This document shows, piece after piece, positions 32,144 to 46,300 of a stretch of 62,000 bases of DNA. The notes beneath the pieces were generated by a model. The model did not search any database. It was not told the DNA's origin and saw nothing but the letters and a program-made list of their open reading frames with translations. The DNA is taken from NCBI RefSeq assembly GCF_001039355.2, contig NW_019774014.1, forward strand, positions 35,671 to 97,670. Direction: 5' to 3'. A program made the translations under genes and the position numbers. How positions within the stretch are numbered: position 1 is the first letter of the stretch; every line of letters begins with the position of its first letter. The DNA comes from Lingula anatina. Taxonomy: Eukaryota; Brachiopoda; Lingulata; Lingulida; Lingulidae.

Positions 32144-32840
32144 AAACAAACAAAAAAAAAATACAATAATAATAATACTTTAACTTACACAACGTGATTA
32201 AACAATGACATATTATTTAATACACTTTAACTTTACTCATATCTCACAACTTTAACTTGTAAAGCAGCTTTTTCTTATTTATTTAAATCTCTTACTTTAA
32301 CTTGTAAAGTAGTTTTTTTTCTCACTTATCTCAGTCTTTACTGTAAGTCTTATACAGTTTCACCTATTTTCTCTAACCCTATACAGCAACTATTTTTTTT
32401 TTTTTACATTTCACCTTAAGTCTGATATTACATCTTGATGTTCATTCTTTATGAAATTCAATAAAACACTTTAAACACAATTATTGTTACTACTACATGT
32501 ACAATCAACTTGTTTGACACATGTTAAGAAACTTACAGTAGTTTTGTATTTAACTTAACTAAACATTAACAAACTCTTAACTAATACTGCCTTATAACAC
32601 TAGATACCTTTTAAACTTTATTTACATTATTTAAACCCTAAACTTTAACTTGTAAAGTTTTAATATTCTTCTGTAATCAAAATTAACATCAAACCTATTA
32701 CTAGTAGTTACTATATATTACGAATACTAGAATAAATTTGATCATAATGCTTTAAAAAATCATACAAGTAAGTAAAGCTTAACTTGCTCATACAGTAAAA
32801 CACAATAGTACTATTCTATAGCACTACTTAAACCATATAT
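32144..32840. other. AT-rich untranslated region of the Gypsy element
   Basis: Between the pol stop and the polypurine tract. It contains repeated aactttaacttgtaaag phrases (about 32250, 32300, 32640) and no coding capacity. Confidence 0.6.
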
Positions 32841-35800
32841 TCACTTAACAAAATCTGCTAACTTGTTAGGTGCTTTCGAAATTCTCCCTGACCGTGTGAT
32901 AACTGATGGTTTCTGTGCAGGGACTAATTGCACAGGTTGATTTACAGGTTTTGGGACAGGGGTCAGAGGTTTAATGGTAAATTTTTCTCCATTCTGTGCT
33001 ATTCTCTGACTGCTCTGTACTCCTTTTGTTCGTCTTTCTGTTGTGCCTGTAATGTCATCATGATCATAACGAATAGGATGTCTGTAAATGTCAATTTCTT
33101 TAGTTTTCAACAGGTCTTTTCTGTTTCTTCTTGTAATTCTGCCACTAGGCATTTGTATGTTATATGACCTTGAGTTTTTCTGATGTTGGGGTAATAATAA
33201 AGCTGGTTGCCACTTCCCATTCTTTCTAACTCTTACAGTGGAATCTCTCTGTATGGGATTTTAACTCTTTTGCATTCCTATCATAATACTTTCTATTTCT
33301 AACATGCCTATCTTCATGTAATTGCTTTTGTACCTTTTCTTGTTGTTTTACCTGTGGTTTTAACTTTTCAACTGATGTTGGTATAATTGTCCTTGTTCTT
33401 CTGCTAAACAACCTCTGAACAGGTGAGCCTGTGTTCTCATCTCTGGGGGTATTTCTGATGTTAAGTAAGGCTAAATATGGATCACTCTTAGTCTCATTGC
33501 ATTTAATTAACATCTTCTTCGCAATCCCTACATATTTTTCTACCATCCCATTTGCCTGCGGATGTTCTGGTGATGAAGTCTTGTGTACAAAATTGTAAGA
33601 TTCTGCAAAATGTTTCCATTCACTGCTGTTAAATGGAGGACCGTTATCACTTGTTACCTGCTCTGGAATCCCATGTACACTAAACCATTTCTTTGTCTGT
33701 TTTACTACAACTTCTGCGTGTGTACCATTTTTCCATCTTTTCTATTTCAAAGTAATCTGAATAATAGTCAACCATAATATACCAATCACTTCCTAAACAC
33801 TTAAAGAAGTCTAGTGCAACATGTTCCATTGCTCTACTTGGAATAGGAGTGGGAATTAATGGCTCTTTCTGTTGTTTGCGTCTATTTTCTTGACATGCAC
33901 AACACTTTGATACTGTGTCTTCTATTTGCTTGTTAATTCCAGGCCAATATAGTAAATCTCTTGCTAACTGCTTAGATTTCACCATTCCTTGATGTGCCTG
34001 ATGTATCATCTTAAGTGCGTCCTTTCTCATCGATGTAGGTACAACTACTCTCAGGCCCTTGTATAATATTCCATCAATCACATTGAGTTCTTCCTGTGAG
34101 TCAAAATAAGGTTGTACTACACTGGGAACTTGAGCTTTTTTCTCTGGCCATCCTTCTGGACTTGTGACTAATTTTATCACTTCTTGTAATGTTTCATCTT
34201 TCAAAGTTTCCTCTTTTATCTGTCTCACTCTGGGTGGACTTAACTGAGCTACACTGGGCATTTCCTCTTGGAAAACTTCAAATATGTGTACTGTAGCTTC
34301 ATTATTTCTGATGAATGCTCTGCTCAATGCGTCTGCTACTGGAATCTCACTGCTCTTCTTGTATACAAGCTTAAAATCATACCCTTGAATCCTCATTCTC
34401 ATTTTCTGTAGTCTCAATGGAACTTGATGTAAGGGTTTCTCTAAGATTCTTATCAGCGGCTGATGATCTGTCTCTACTGTAATGTCACTCCGACCATAGA
34501 TATACGTATGGAATTTCTTTAATGCAAACACAATCGCCAAAAGTTCTTTTTCGATCTGGGCATACGCGCATTCAGGTTCTGTCAACGCTCTCGATGCATA
34601 GTGTACTGGCTGACCTCCTTGGAAAATCACGCCTCCTAGTCTTGACTGTGATGCATCACACGATATTACGACAGGTTCATCCCTACTGTAATATCTCAGT
34701 ATCGGCGCTCTTGTTATTTCTTCTTTCACCTTCTCAAATGCTTCTCTGTGTATACTATCAAAATGGAACTTGAATCCCTTTTGATTTGCTTGTTTTATGA
34801 TGGCTCTCAGTGGTTCTGTTAAGCTTGATAAATTTTTAACATGCTTGCATACATAATTCACCATCCCGAGGAATGTACGCACATTTTCAACCGACGCTGG
34901 CTCTGGCATGCCTAAGATAGCTCTAATCCTGTCTGGATCTATCTCTTGTCCATCCTTGGTAAATTTCTGCCCGCTGTACTTGACTTCTTCTTTACACAAC
35001 TGTACTTTCTTAATGTTGAATGTAATGTGATTTTCTTTTGCCCTCTGCAGCACTTGTTTCAATGTTTTATTGTGTTCTTCTAATGTACTGCCTATGATCA
35101 GGAAATCGTCCATTATCATTTCAAGACCTTCTAATGTCTCCAAAAATATCTCCAAATGCTCTCATAAACAACTCTGGTGCTGACGTAATTCCCATAGGTA
35201 GTCTCTTGTATCTATATCTGCCAAATGGTGTAACAAATGCCGTGTAGTTCTTGGATTTATCATCTAATTCTAGTTGAAAATATCCCTGATTGGCATCTAA
35301 AACTGTCATGTACTTAACTCCTTTCATTCTCTGTGCCACTGACTCAACTGTATTGGTAGGGTAATATTCACGTTGCAATGCTTTGTTGAGGTCTCGTGGA
35401 TCAATCGTTATTCTCACGTCATCTGAATCTTTCTTGGGTATCACATGTAAAGCACTGCACCAGGGAGTAGGAGTTCCTGCTGGTACCTTTTCTAAAATGT
35501 CTAAGTCTTCCAGCTCACTCAGTTTGGCTATGACCTTGTCTCTTAGGGCTGCTGGAACAGGTCTTGGGGGTTGGGCAATAGAGGTACTATCAGGGTTAAC
35601 CTTCAGTGTCACCAAGCCAGGTACCTTACCTATGCCTGAAAATACACTTTCTGAGTACTCTTTAATAATCTCTTTTACACTTTCATGTTGACACTTTTCA
35701 ACATTATCTGGCACTTTACTAGCTATCTTGACCCTTTTTACTAGATTCATTTTGTCACAATCTGCTAAACACAGCCAATTAGGTACTCCTTTCAGCACTT

Positions 35801-36962
35801 GACACTCTATTGTGTAATCTTTGCCATCAGTAACACAATCTAACAAAACCTTTCCTACTGGTTTTAATGGGTTTCTGCCTAAACCATAGATCAACATATC
35901 ACTTTTCAACAGTGCTACATTTCTTAAAGTGTTAAATGTTTCTTCTGACATTACTGATGTTTCAGCTCCCGTGTCTAATTTGAAATCAGTTAAACCATGA
36001 CCCTTCACATAAATTTCTTTTGACCAACTTTTCTGCGCACTCACACCATTTACTCTGTTTGTCCAAACATGGACATTTTCCATATCATCTACAATACTAT
36101 CAGACTCATAATATACATTTGACTTGTTACTGTTATAGTTTCTTTCTTTAGTCAAGCAACATTTTGCAAAGTGGTTCTGCTTTCCGCATTTTAAACAAGT
36201 TTTACCCATAGCTGGACAAATAGCGTCACGGAAATGTATTCCTGCGCAGCGTGTGCATCGTGTCCTTGGACATGGGTTAAATCTTCCTCGTTGGGGTTGT
36301 CCTCTGGGTCGCTGTGGTTGCTGTGATGGACCTCTACATTGCCTGGTTTCTCTGCGGAATTGTGGTTTCCTACCACTGGCACCCTTGACTACATGGACTG
36401 TTGTACTGGTCTCTCTTTGTTCTAATGTAGTTTTGGATTCTATCTTTTGTTCGTGGAGATGTCCTTTTGTCATTATTTGCTCTAATGTTAAATCTTCATT
36501 CCACAATTTATCTCTTAATTCTTTAGATTTCACTCCCACAGATATCTGCTTGCACAACTGGTTTTCTAGTGTTTCTCCATATTCACAGTACTTAGCAATT
36601 TCTCTCAGTCTTGATACGTAATCTGACAGACTCTCTCCTTCATTCTGATAGCATGTATCAAATTTTTTCATATATAACTTTACCAATTTTTGCGGTTCAA
36701 AATGCTTGTCAAACTTTTCTAATACGATTTGAAAGTCGTCTTTATCTTCTTCATTGTCGAAGGTAAATGTCTCAAACACCTTTTTGTGTTTGTTATCTAG
36801 GCCGTATATTAAAATTGCTACCTTTCGTTTGTCCTCTGCGTCTTCCAACCCAGCAGCAAGGAGATAAATTTTCAGTTCCTCTTTATATTCTTTCCACGCG
36901 ACATTTTGCGCGGCGGCATCACGTGCCCTGAACTTTGGAGGTGAAAATCCAGTCGCCATCAT
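32841..36962 (-). pseudogene. Gypsy gag-pol polyprotein region
   Basis: Starts at 36962. Gag comes first, then a zinc knuckle (CLKCGKQNHFAKCC), an aspartic protease (LDTGAETSVMS), RT (VRITIDPRDLN, LDANQGYFQLELD, catalytic IMDDF), RNase H (SCDASQSRLGGVI, TDHQPL), the integrase zinc region (HQAHQG, CCACQ) and core (TSDNGPPF, GMVEKY), and a basic tail (RSGRISKAPNKL). The coding frame changes three times: at a T5 run near 35140, an A5 run near 33732 and an A4 run near 33256. Apart from these the domains are complete. Given identical LTRs, the breaks may be homopolymer errors in the assembly and not decay; I cannot decide which. Confidence 0.9.
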
Positions 36963-36996
36963 GTCTCTATTACTGCAGCTTTTTACTTTTGTCTTG

Positions 36997-37014
36997 AGAC
37001 CGCTTCTGACACCA
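36997..37014 (-). promoter_or_regulatory. Gypsy primer-binding site
   Basis: Directly inside the 5' LTR the minus strand reads TGGTGTCAGAAGCGG, complementary to a tRNA 3' end of tRNA-Leu type (...TGACACCA). The tRNA identity is from general knowledge and not checked. Confidence 0.7.
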
Positions 37015-37169
37015 TGTTATGTCTTGTGCTTGTTTGCACTCTGCGTGGGTTATAGATTAGTGACTATCATTACTATCTTTCACTCATCAAGACCATGTGG
37101 CTGCCATTATATACTTTATTTCCCCGAAGAGCCCTTGCCGCTAGTGTCGCCACTAGTCAAGACATTACA
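37015..37169 (-). repeat. Gypsy 5' LTR (155 bp)
   Basis: Identical to the LTR at 31974-32128. It should hold the element's promoter in this minus orientation. Confidence 0.95.
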
Positions 37170-37889
37170 ATCATTTGGAACAAGTTGGTTTTGCTAAAGA
37201 ATCGAGGTATTTCTTGTATGCCTTCGATGGTCAAATTAGGGCCCGTGGACATGTTGCAGAATGCTTTTTGAAAGGTTTGTGCAGGATAATATCGCCTGAG
37301 GTATCAGATCAGACCAAGTTTGGAGAGAATTCCAAGCCCATGGTTTTAGTGCATTGTTCTTTCCGGGAAGAACGTTATTGGGGCAATTCACTGAAACGTT
37401 CTCAACAAATATCTCACTCCATTTGCAAGAGTTGACTTCAGGGATACTGCAGGCGTCATCGTGGAAATGTACGTGCTCACAACTCTCGTCTGCTGAGTGA
37501 TTTGTTGCAGAAACCCTATGTTCAGAGGGTAGAACAACCGCTTTGAGTCATGTTATTAACCTTACTAAACATCTGTGGCATGAATTGAAGTGTGCAACGC
37601 AAAGGAGAACCAAACTCCTAATAATCTGGACCAACTGCCCTAAGCTCTTTAGGAAGAATGGGACAATATCCCATAAAAAATCACTGTTTCAGACAATTTA
37701 CACCTGTGAGGTTATCATTTGTAAATAAAAGTACATGGAATTAGGGGTGGGACAACCTTTTTGACCAATGTTGTATATATAAACATGACATTCAACCACG
37801 ATCTTTGTATGAAAATCCTGCATATTGGATCATTTTGGACCAACTCATTTCAGTACCATTGAGCATTCAGTAGGCCTATACTGACATCA

Positions 37890-40330
37890 CCAACGACTTT
37901 TATGACAGCAACATGATTCATGCGTATATTTGGCATATGTATTATTATAATAATAATATTATATTATTATTATATTTTATTATAAATTGGCTTATATTTT
38001 TGCATCCTTCGAGCTCTAGAATCACAACGCTGAGTCTTTACACACCATGTATGCATTTTCATCTCGTGTTGAAATCTCCTGGTGGAGGGTAAACTCTTTA
38101 ACGTTGAACAAAGTATATGAATCACATGACCCTGATGAAAAAAATATTTATGCTAATTAGACATCTTTCACAAGAAAAATCATCGTGCGTGCGAACGAGT
38201 GTGTGTTGAAAACAATGAAAGCTAGAAGAAAATAACTTTTTCTTACACTACCATGAAAAATAGATTAAAAAAGGTCGTGCTAAATCAAGAATCAAACTTG
38301 AAAACCTGATATGATAATCATGAAAACGTGCATATCCAGGTTTATTTACCAGTGCCAGTTGGTCCTATCTCCTCAAATGCGAAATACCCGTATGAGTTCA
38401 TTCCCATGTAAGCAGTCGCCCCGCCACCCCTGTTCCTGGTGTGTATCTGTATGGTGAGATTACCTGCAGCAATACCCCAGCAAATACCAGAGACTACGAG
38501 AAAATATAGAAAAGAATGGCGGTAAAACAGAACACCAACCACGGTAAAAATTGAAATGGGACGAAATATATCCAATAAGAATGTATTGCGCCGGGTTTAT
38601 AAGTACACTGTGCCAAATTGATGACTGTACGATCGTCAAAAACTTTTATCCCATGGGCTTTATCAAATTTTAAGAACTGAGGTTTTTATGAACTTTTAAT
38701 GTGTATCGAATCATTGTAACACTTACAAGTATATTTTAAGATTGTACATCTCACGACTATTTGTTTTTATTGTAAAATCCAAAATTTTAAGTTGCAAATA
38801 AATACATATTATTATTATATGTATTTCTAAAGTAGCGTTTCCACTTAGTTAATAAAATTCAACGCTGGTGTACGTTCACATTTAAAGGACAGTTGTATTT
38901 TGACTTCTTAACATACAACAAAATCTCCTAGAAACAAACTCTGATGATGCATTAAAACAATTTCAAACATGACTAGATATAATTACATGATCCGTGCTCG
39001 TTATTTCGTCGGCGCGAGGCATGGTACTCCACAAATTCGATGGTGCCTGGGTTGGAACATTCTGCCCCGTTAATCGTGAAGTAGAAACCAGAGGTACAAC
39101 CGTTACAATAATAGGCGGCGCGGATTGTTCCACTGTAGGAAATTCGAAGCCCGGTGCTGGACTGTTGCTTTACGTAAATGTAGCTCTGGAAAGCAAAGCT
39201 ATCTTAAAGGGATAATAACTGTTCGTTTTGGCCAAAATTTTTTTCCTGGAGTAAACAACAATTTTCCCATACTTACCAATGGTTAATGAATCCATTTTTA
39301 CATTCAAAGTTAGTTCCTGTTTTTTTTCTAAAAAGGTCGGTTTTATGTTATAATTTCTTAAGATATTATTTCAGAGTATAGCTATCTATGGAGGTCACGT
39401 GGTCTGATGACAAGCTCAGATATCAGAGTAATAGTATAACAGTCGTTATTGTGGTAAAACAGAATATATTGTATTTCTATGAGTTGCTTACAATGTTTTT
39501 ATTGTGAAATATAGATTTCATACGAAGAGTTATTATCCCTTTAATATGAAACATTTGCAACTCAATTATTTCTGGACGAAGAACAATGGTAACATAATCT
39601 CTCATAGAAACAACATTCCTTGACTTTATATTGCGTATAAGGACTAGTGTCTATCTATCAGAAAGAAATGTTGAAGAATGGAAAAAAACACGCACTGATA
39701 ATCTAAGATTTAAATTGGGCAATTACTGATCGCCTTTTTCATTTTCGGCAACTTCTCAATGGTAGCTTTGTTTTTATTTTTTATGTATAAGCATGATAGC
39801 AAACTTTAAATTTCAAACTGGTTGCTGGTCTGAGGTTTCCGGACGGCCAGTGTAGTACATCATTGTATGGAGAGTACCAGAAGTTATGTATTTTGGATTT
39901 CAGGGTGACTTCATTTACGAGTATGTCTGAATGCCTGCAATAGAAAAGTCATCTTCTGACTGAGTGTCTGCGGGAGTGTGAAATCTTTTCCGATCTAAAT
40001 GTAATTTTTGTTTCTTTCTTTTCCCTTTATTTATGCATTAATTTTATTTTTGCTTTAGCCATTATATGTCAAACAAAGCGAGTGAACTTTTTTACTCCTC
40101 TGGTTCCTGCTCTCTTAGTTTACACACACATACACACACACAAACACACACACACACACACACACGCACACACAAACTTACCGGGCCGTCGCCGTTTACG
40201 CCTCCAAAGCTGCTCGGATAACCTTCGTAATGAATATTGGTCACCGGTGCTTCGTCACAATCTTTCGTATATCCTAATCAATTCACAAATTATACCGATT
40301 AGCCCTTTGCTCTTGTTGCTATTTTGATGT
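37890..40330. repeat. Segmental duplication, paralogous to 59880-61770
   Basis: Colinear match including non-coding DNA: tgcgtatatttggcatatg at 37922 and 59881, tctcgtgttgaaatctcctg, three coding exons and the CA-rich intron start. The left copy has gained an att/ata expansion (37940-37985) and further intronic sequence between 39230 and 40080. Confidence 0.85.
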
Positions 40331-43300
40331 TTAAAGCACAATATGTTGTATACTCTATACCTTAATGCAGCATCGATTGGCGGCTCCATTTGAGCAAAAA
40401 AAAAAAAAAAAATCGATCCTCGCTTTGGGTTCACGTAGTAAGTTTTAAAAACATTGTGCAGGACTTCAGATTGCATCCATTGGCAGAAGATGCAAGTCGC
40501 AAGCCCAGTCGGTGTACACAAAAACTCATCCAACCAACTTAATTTCTTTTAATCATTTATTGATTCAATAGGAGTTGCTCTAGAAACGTCATGCAAAACA
40601 CACTATTTAATGGAAATCCGATGCCTCACTACGGTTACCAACATGGAATAAATGCAACAACTCCCCTCCCCTCCCAATATGGTGAAAAGTATTCTCACCC
40701 AAACAAACGGCCTCTCCGCTGGTGCAATCCTCACGGCAGCGAGAATTGTCCGTGCACGGCCATGCTTTACACACAGCAATTCTACTTGACTGGTCGGAGC
40801 GGAGCGGATTTGACTGTAACAGGAAATATAGTAACAACTGAGTGAAATAGAATTGTGTGAAAATTTTGTGCAATTTTTAAAGTTTGAATTGTTATAATTC
40901 ACAATTACGAGTTAATTTGTCAGGCGTGTGGGCTGTACAGGCATCTTTTCCGCCTAAATTATGTCCAGTTGGTGACACAATTGATTCTAGGAAAGACTAT
41001 CCGTCATATTTGCGACAAACATATCTTTTCATATGATCTATGACCTAAAATCCGTTTAGAAATGAGCATGCTATTCCATTTTTGGTAGCGTGAAATATTT
41101 AAAAAAAACCCAAATGATCCAAAGTAATTTCTTTTGGATCCGTTAACTTCACATTCCAGGCCAATATGGTACGTGTATCATCAATGTGATGAGTGTGAGC
41201 AATCAATTGGGCGCACCCTCTCTTGTGACCTTAAAACAATGCAAATGGAAGTGACTTTCACGATTTTGCAATCGACAAAACGGCAGAATTTAGTTAAATC
41301 AATTGTTGCACATGAATTAACCGTTATCTAAACAGTCAGACAGAGTTATTACCTTTAGAGGTGAAGATATAATTACGTTCAGGATTGTACAGACAGATTT
41401 CAGTGAAGATTTCAATTCACTGAACATTTCAGTGTTTTCATATCAGTTCGGTTTTTATTTCAGTGCATTTATCCAAATCTGCACTGTGATTGAAGATAAT
41501 TGTCATTTCAATTATGAATGTCATCATTATTCTAATTTAAATAAAACGAACAAAGACATATTCTTTCATGAGACTGTCAATATAAGGCCGTCATCAATAA
41601 AGACCCATCCCCCAAACAAAAACACACTGGGTCTGCACCATATATATATATATATGTACCCTAATGTATGTTAATGATTGACTTAAGTCAATTTTGGTGT
41701 GCCATCCAATAGTTTTTTGTTGTGAAAACAGTGCTACTCGTTTTCAAATTTAAGCTTTGTGGAAACAAATACGTTATTGAGCATGATTTTTTCACAATAT
41801 ATTTGAGCTAAATATTACTGCAACAATGAAGGTGTTAAATTAATGAGATTCTCTATTCTTTTGTCTATCTTTGCAACTTTGTATTCTGCCTACAATGACA
41901 AACATTGGCAACAAACCAGTGTCTTTGCTGTGTTAATTTCTGGATCTCACGCACTGATCTAGAACAACCTACCAGAGCATTTCAGATATGTCTCATCAAA
42001 ATGGCTTTGAGGGACAAAGACAGGCTCGTGCGCATGTGTGTGCTTTATATAGCGCTAAATACAATTATGATACAATTGAGAATAACAAACATTGAGATTT
42101 CGCTTCAAGCAATGCATACAAACTACAATCAAAACATCTCACAATATTTTATGGATAATTTTAAGCTCGTATCTCTTATAAAAATCCCAATGACTTCTTT
42201 ATGTACATTAAAAGACAATTGGAGCCTGTACCAGAGGAATATATCTGCTCCAAAAACGCCGTAAAATTTACGATATGTTATTGTATTATTGCACACTTTT
42301 TTCACAAGATCTTTAAACATAAACTACACTCGCAATTTTGGAAATGGTTTGTAACCACATCGGGGACACCTTAGCCTACAGACCTTATGGCACAAAGAGG
42401 TGAAAAAGTAACAATCAATTAGTGGTTTTACACTTTTTATTGATCTCGTTCATTTGATTAGAAGGATTTGTCACTTAGGGATTCCACTGATGTTTTTAAG
42501 CAATTTTTTTTTGTAGATGTGCCTTCCAATTGTTTTCGGCGTTAAAACAATCCTTTTCATTTTCGTATTAAAGCTTCGTAGAAGTTAATACAATGTTTTG
42601 ATTTTTTACAGTGCATTTTAGCGTAATCATACAACAACAGTGATGCCATTAATTTAATAAAATTTCTGTTCTTTGTTTTAACAATTGTCTATTTTATGGA
42701 CAAGAAGATTGAATCAATGGAATAAACCTTCTTCCAAAACGCCGTCATATTTACTATTTATTTAGAGATCTTTAAACATAAACTACGCTCGCAATTTTGA
42801 AAATGGTCTGAAACGACATCGGGGACATCTTATAAACAATATGGCACGAAGAGGATAAAAAGTAACTATCAATTAGTTGTTTTACACATTTAAATGGTCC
42901 TGCTCATTAGTTTAGAGGAATTTGTCATTAAGGCATCCTAATGATATATTTTTGTAAGTGTGCCTTCCAGTTATTTTGAGTTAATACAGTGCTTTTCTTT
43001 TTCACATTAAAGCTTTGTAGGGGTCAACACAATGTTTTGATTTTTTTTACCTTGTTTTCGAGAGTACTGTAAGCATACTACATCAAGAAGCCATTAATTC
43101 AAAGAAATTTCTGTTTTGTTTATGGTTAAAGCTTTGTTAAAGCTTTGAAGTGTTCATGTCTCAGTCGTACGCACAGCAATAGAATTACCTAGCAATGCAT
43201 TTTAGATTTGTCTAAAAAAAGGCTTGGATGGACAAAAAGGTGTGTGTGTGCGCGCGCTTTATAGCATGAAATTAAATGTTGCCCTTTTGATCAATATGAA

Positions 43301-46300
43301 ACATTTGTGAATCAAACACATTGAAATCTCTTTTCAAGCAATGGATACAAACTACGTGCAACAACCAAAACATCCCAAAATATTATGGATAATTTTAATC
43401 TTGCACCTATTATTAAAATTCCATTGTCTATTTTATGGGCGTCAAACAGATTGCGATCCTGTACTAGAGGAATAAATCTGCTCTCAAAACACCGTAATGT
43501 TTACGACAAAATATTGTATTATTGCAGACTTTTTCGCAAGATCTTTAAACATAAACTGCACTCGCAATTTTTTGAAATGGTTTCAAACGCTATCGAGGGA
43601 CACCTTATGGGCTACAAAGCACAAAGTGGATAAAAAGTAGCAACCAATTAGTGGTTAAACACGTTTTATTTGATCTTGTACATTAGCTTAGAAGGATTTG
43701 TCACTAATGTATTCTAATGATATATTTAAGTCATTGTGTGTGTGTGTCTTCCATCTGCTGAACAGTGCTTTTCCTTTTCACATTAAACCTTGAAATGAAA
43801 TGTTTCCCTTTTGATCAATATGATACATTTGTGATTCAAACACACTGAAATCTCTTTTCAAGCAATGCATACAAACTATGTGCAACAATCAAAACATTGC
43901 AAAATATTATGGATAATTTTAATCTTGCATCTATTATTAAAATCCCTTTGTCTATTTTATGAACGTCAAAAAAGAATGCGACCCTGTACCAGAGGAATAA
44001 ATCTGCTCTCAAAACACCGTAATGTTTATGACAAATTATTGCATTATTGTAGACTTTTTTCGCAAGATCTTTAAACATCAACTACACTCACAATTTTTTT
44101 AAATGGTTTGAAACGATATCAGGGGACACCTTATGGGCTATAAAGCACAAAGTGGATAAAAAGTAACAATCAGTTAGTGGTTTATCACGTTTTATTTGAT
44201 CTCGTTCATTAGCTTAGAAGGATTTGTCACTAATGTATTCTAATGATATATTTAAGTCATTTATAGTGTGTCCCTATAGTTTTGGGCCTTAATACAATCC
44301 TTCTCATTTTCATTCTCAAGCTTTGTAAAAGTCAATACAATGTTTTGACTTTTTACAATGTATTTGAGCGTAATCATGCTATATCAAGAAACCATTAATT
44401 TAAAGGATTTGAGACACATAAAAATCCATTTCTCGGATTCTGAGGATTCAGCACTCAATCTTTACACTAGAGGTATGTTTTAATCGATCCCCGCCATTTA
44501 AAAATTATAAAAACAATCTATTAGTAGAAAAAAAAAGCGTTTTAGTAAACCTCATCTCAATATGCATAAATGAAGCAACAGATATGGGTCACGTGGTACT
44601 GTGACGACAATGAGGATTAAGGCCTATGAGACTCAACTGAGCTGCATGGTGCATACAGGCAGAGAAGTTTGTGTTGAACGGAGTTCAGTGTGTTGCCAGT
44701 GTGTTGCCGTGGGATTCACCAAAATTGCAGCACTCGTTGACAATCTTTTCTTTGTCTGTGACGGTCTTCCGTGACTTACTTACTAACTTTGATGACAATA
44801 GTTGCGATGCTCGAAATCATGGTCACATCAGGTGGTTTAGATCATATCAAAAGCTGATAGTCTTTCAGATTAACTGTCATCAGTTGGCAAGCTTACTAAT
44901 TGCTGATGCATTTAAAGCCTCGGTCACAACCGGACGCACGAATTTCAGGATCGTACGTCCCCTGCGATTTTTGGGGGTTGCGGAGGCCGTGAAGGTCGTA
45001 GAGGAAGAGGAAAGTCTGCCTTGCGAGTCGCAAGGGCCACATGAGATGTCCTTTCAGGCTGGGACGTTAGCTGCAAGGAGCGGTGGTCGTGGAAATGATG
45101 CTCATTTCTTGAGTTTGTCTTGCTTACTGTGTACGTGGCACACACTTACCACTTACGAAGGGAATGCAACGCACGGCGAAAGTAGTGCCCTTTTGGGTCA
45201 ATTTTGCCTGACACTTGCCTCACACGTTTGTGGTGACGTATTGACGGCGTACGTCAGTTTTGCTTCCTGTTCTCCTCTTCTTTCTTCTTCCTCGCTTTTT
45301 TCTACTATGTAAGCTTCTTTCTCTTGCCTTTTGGAGGCATATTAGAAGCTAAACTGAGCAAAAATTTGAAAATTTTGAAAATTGTTGTTCACGTTACAAA
45401 GTCGACATTCATTGTAAAGACACGAGCGTGCGTCGTGAGCACGCCTTTTATACACCAGGCGTTGGGGTGACGCAAGTGCGACGCATTTCCGGTGTGCTTT
45501 CGACTTTGTTCGTGAGGGCGCAAAGGGCGCAAAGGGCACTCAACTAGCAAAGGGCACTTGCTCCTTCATTGCTTGCGACGTGCGTCTTGCACAACGCGCG
45601 TCTCTCTTGCTAACTCCGTGCGAAGGGAGCAAGTTACGCTTGCGGCCTCGCTGTTCGCATGCTATTCGTAGAATCTTTTGGACATGTCCAACATCCTCCG
45701 TAGGTGCTTACGGGCTGTCCGCGAACTCGAAATTGCGTAAGAAGGCCTTGCGTGGGACGTGAGATTCTGCACAAAATTTGGACGCAAACAGCCCGTAAGA
45801 GCCCGTGCGGCCGGTTGTGACCGAGGCTTTAAATGAATTGTAGTTGACCAAGAGCTCGTTAACAACAAAACCTGTTAATTATGCACCGCTGCACTTCCCA
45901 AGCCAGGTAATAACATGTATCAAACTCGTCTTGGTGGGCTTTCATATTTTTCAATATATCTCATTTATTTCATGGGGTTATTTTATTGGTATTTGTAAAT
46001 GACGTTAAATATCAATATTTAAACAATTGAGTTCAAACACAAAAACGTGTTGAGGAAATACAGGAAAAAGAGCGGTTTATTCAAGAAAAAATGGGAACTG
46101 CTGTAATAAAATGGTTTGTAATCCTAATTCGTTTATGCTTTGAGGATTTGTTTCTGAAGGTTATTTCATCTGAAATATTAAATAATTTAAATGATTTATC
46201 ATTTTATAACTTGAAACGCAAGTTCTGCGTTTGTACGTAAAACTTTTTGCAAATTTGTTAGCTTAATTGTCAAACCCAAAAACATGAAGCAGATCAAGGT

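Larger units (their letters stand above)
31974..37169 (-). mobile_element. Gypsy-type LTR retrotransposon, recent insertion
   Basis: 5196 bp in minus orientation. The two 155-bp LTRs look identical base for base and start TG and end CA. A 5-bp target duplication (atcat) flanks it at 31969-31973 and 37170-37174. It carries a primer-binding site, polypurine tract and a gag-pol coding region. Identical LTRs mean a very recent insertion. It lies at the centre of the palindromic Tc1-like copy. Confidence 0.95.
31283..37771. mobile_element. Palindromic Tc1-like element, copy 2, split by a Gypsy insertion
   Basis: Left half 31283-31973 and right half 37170-37771, about 1.3 kb when joined. The ends are inverted repeats of about 80 bp (ttggtcaaaaaagttgtccc at left; gggacaacctttttgaccaa at right). 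The left half reads outward on the minus strand (PTEHPWYELKCAIQRRTKP) and the right half outward on the plus strand (HLWHELKCATQRRTK). Both are the Tc1 transposase C terminus, so the element is a mirror image, as in copy 1. It separates sequence that is continuous at 59345-59380 in the paralogous locus. Confidence 0.75.

Noticed and set aside
44671-45312. 213-codon plus-strand frame
   Set aside because: It crosses the TIR of the TTAA element and lacks any recognisable domain; CpG-rich DNA has few stops by chance.
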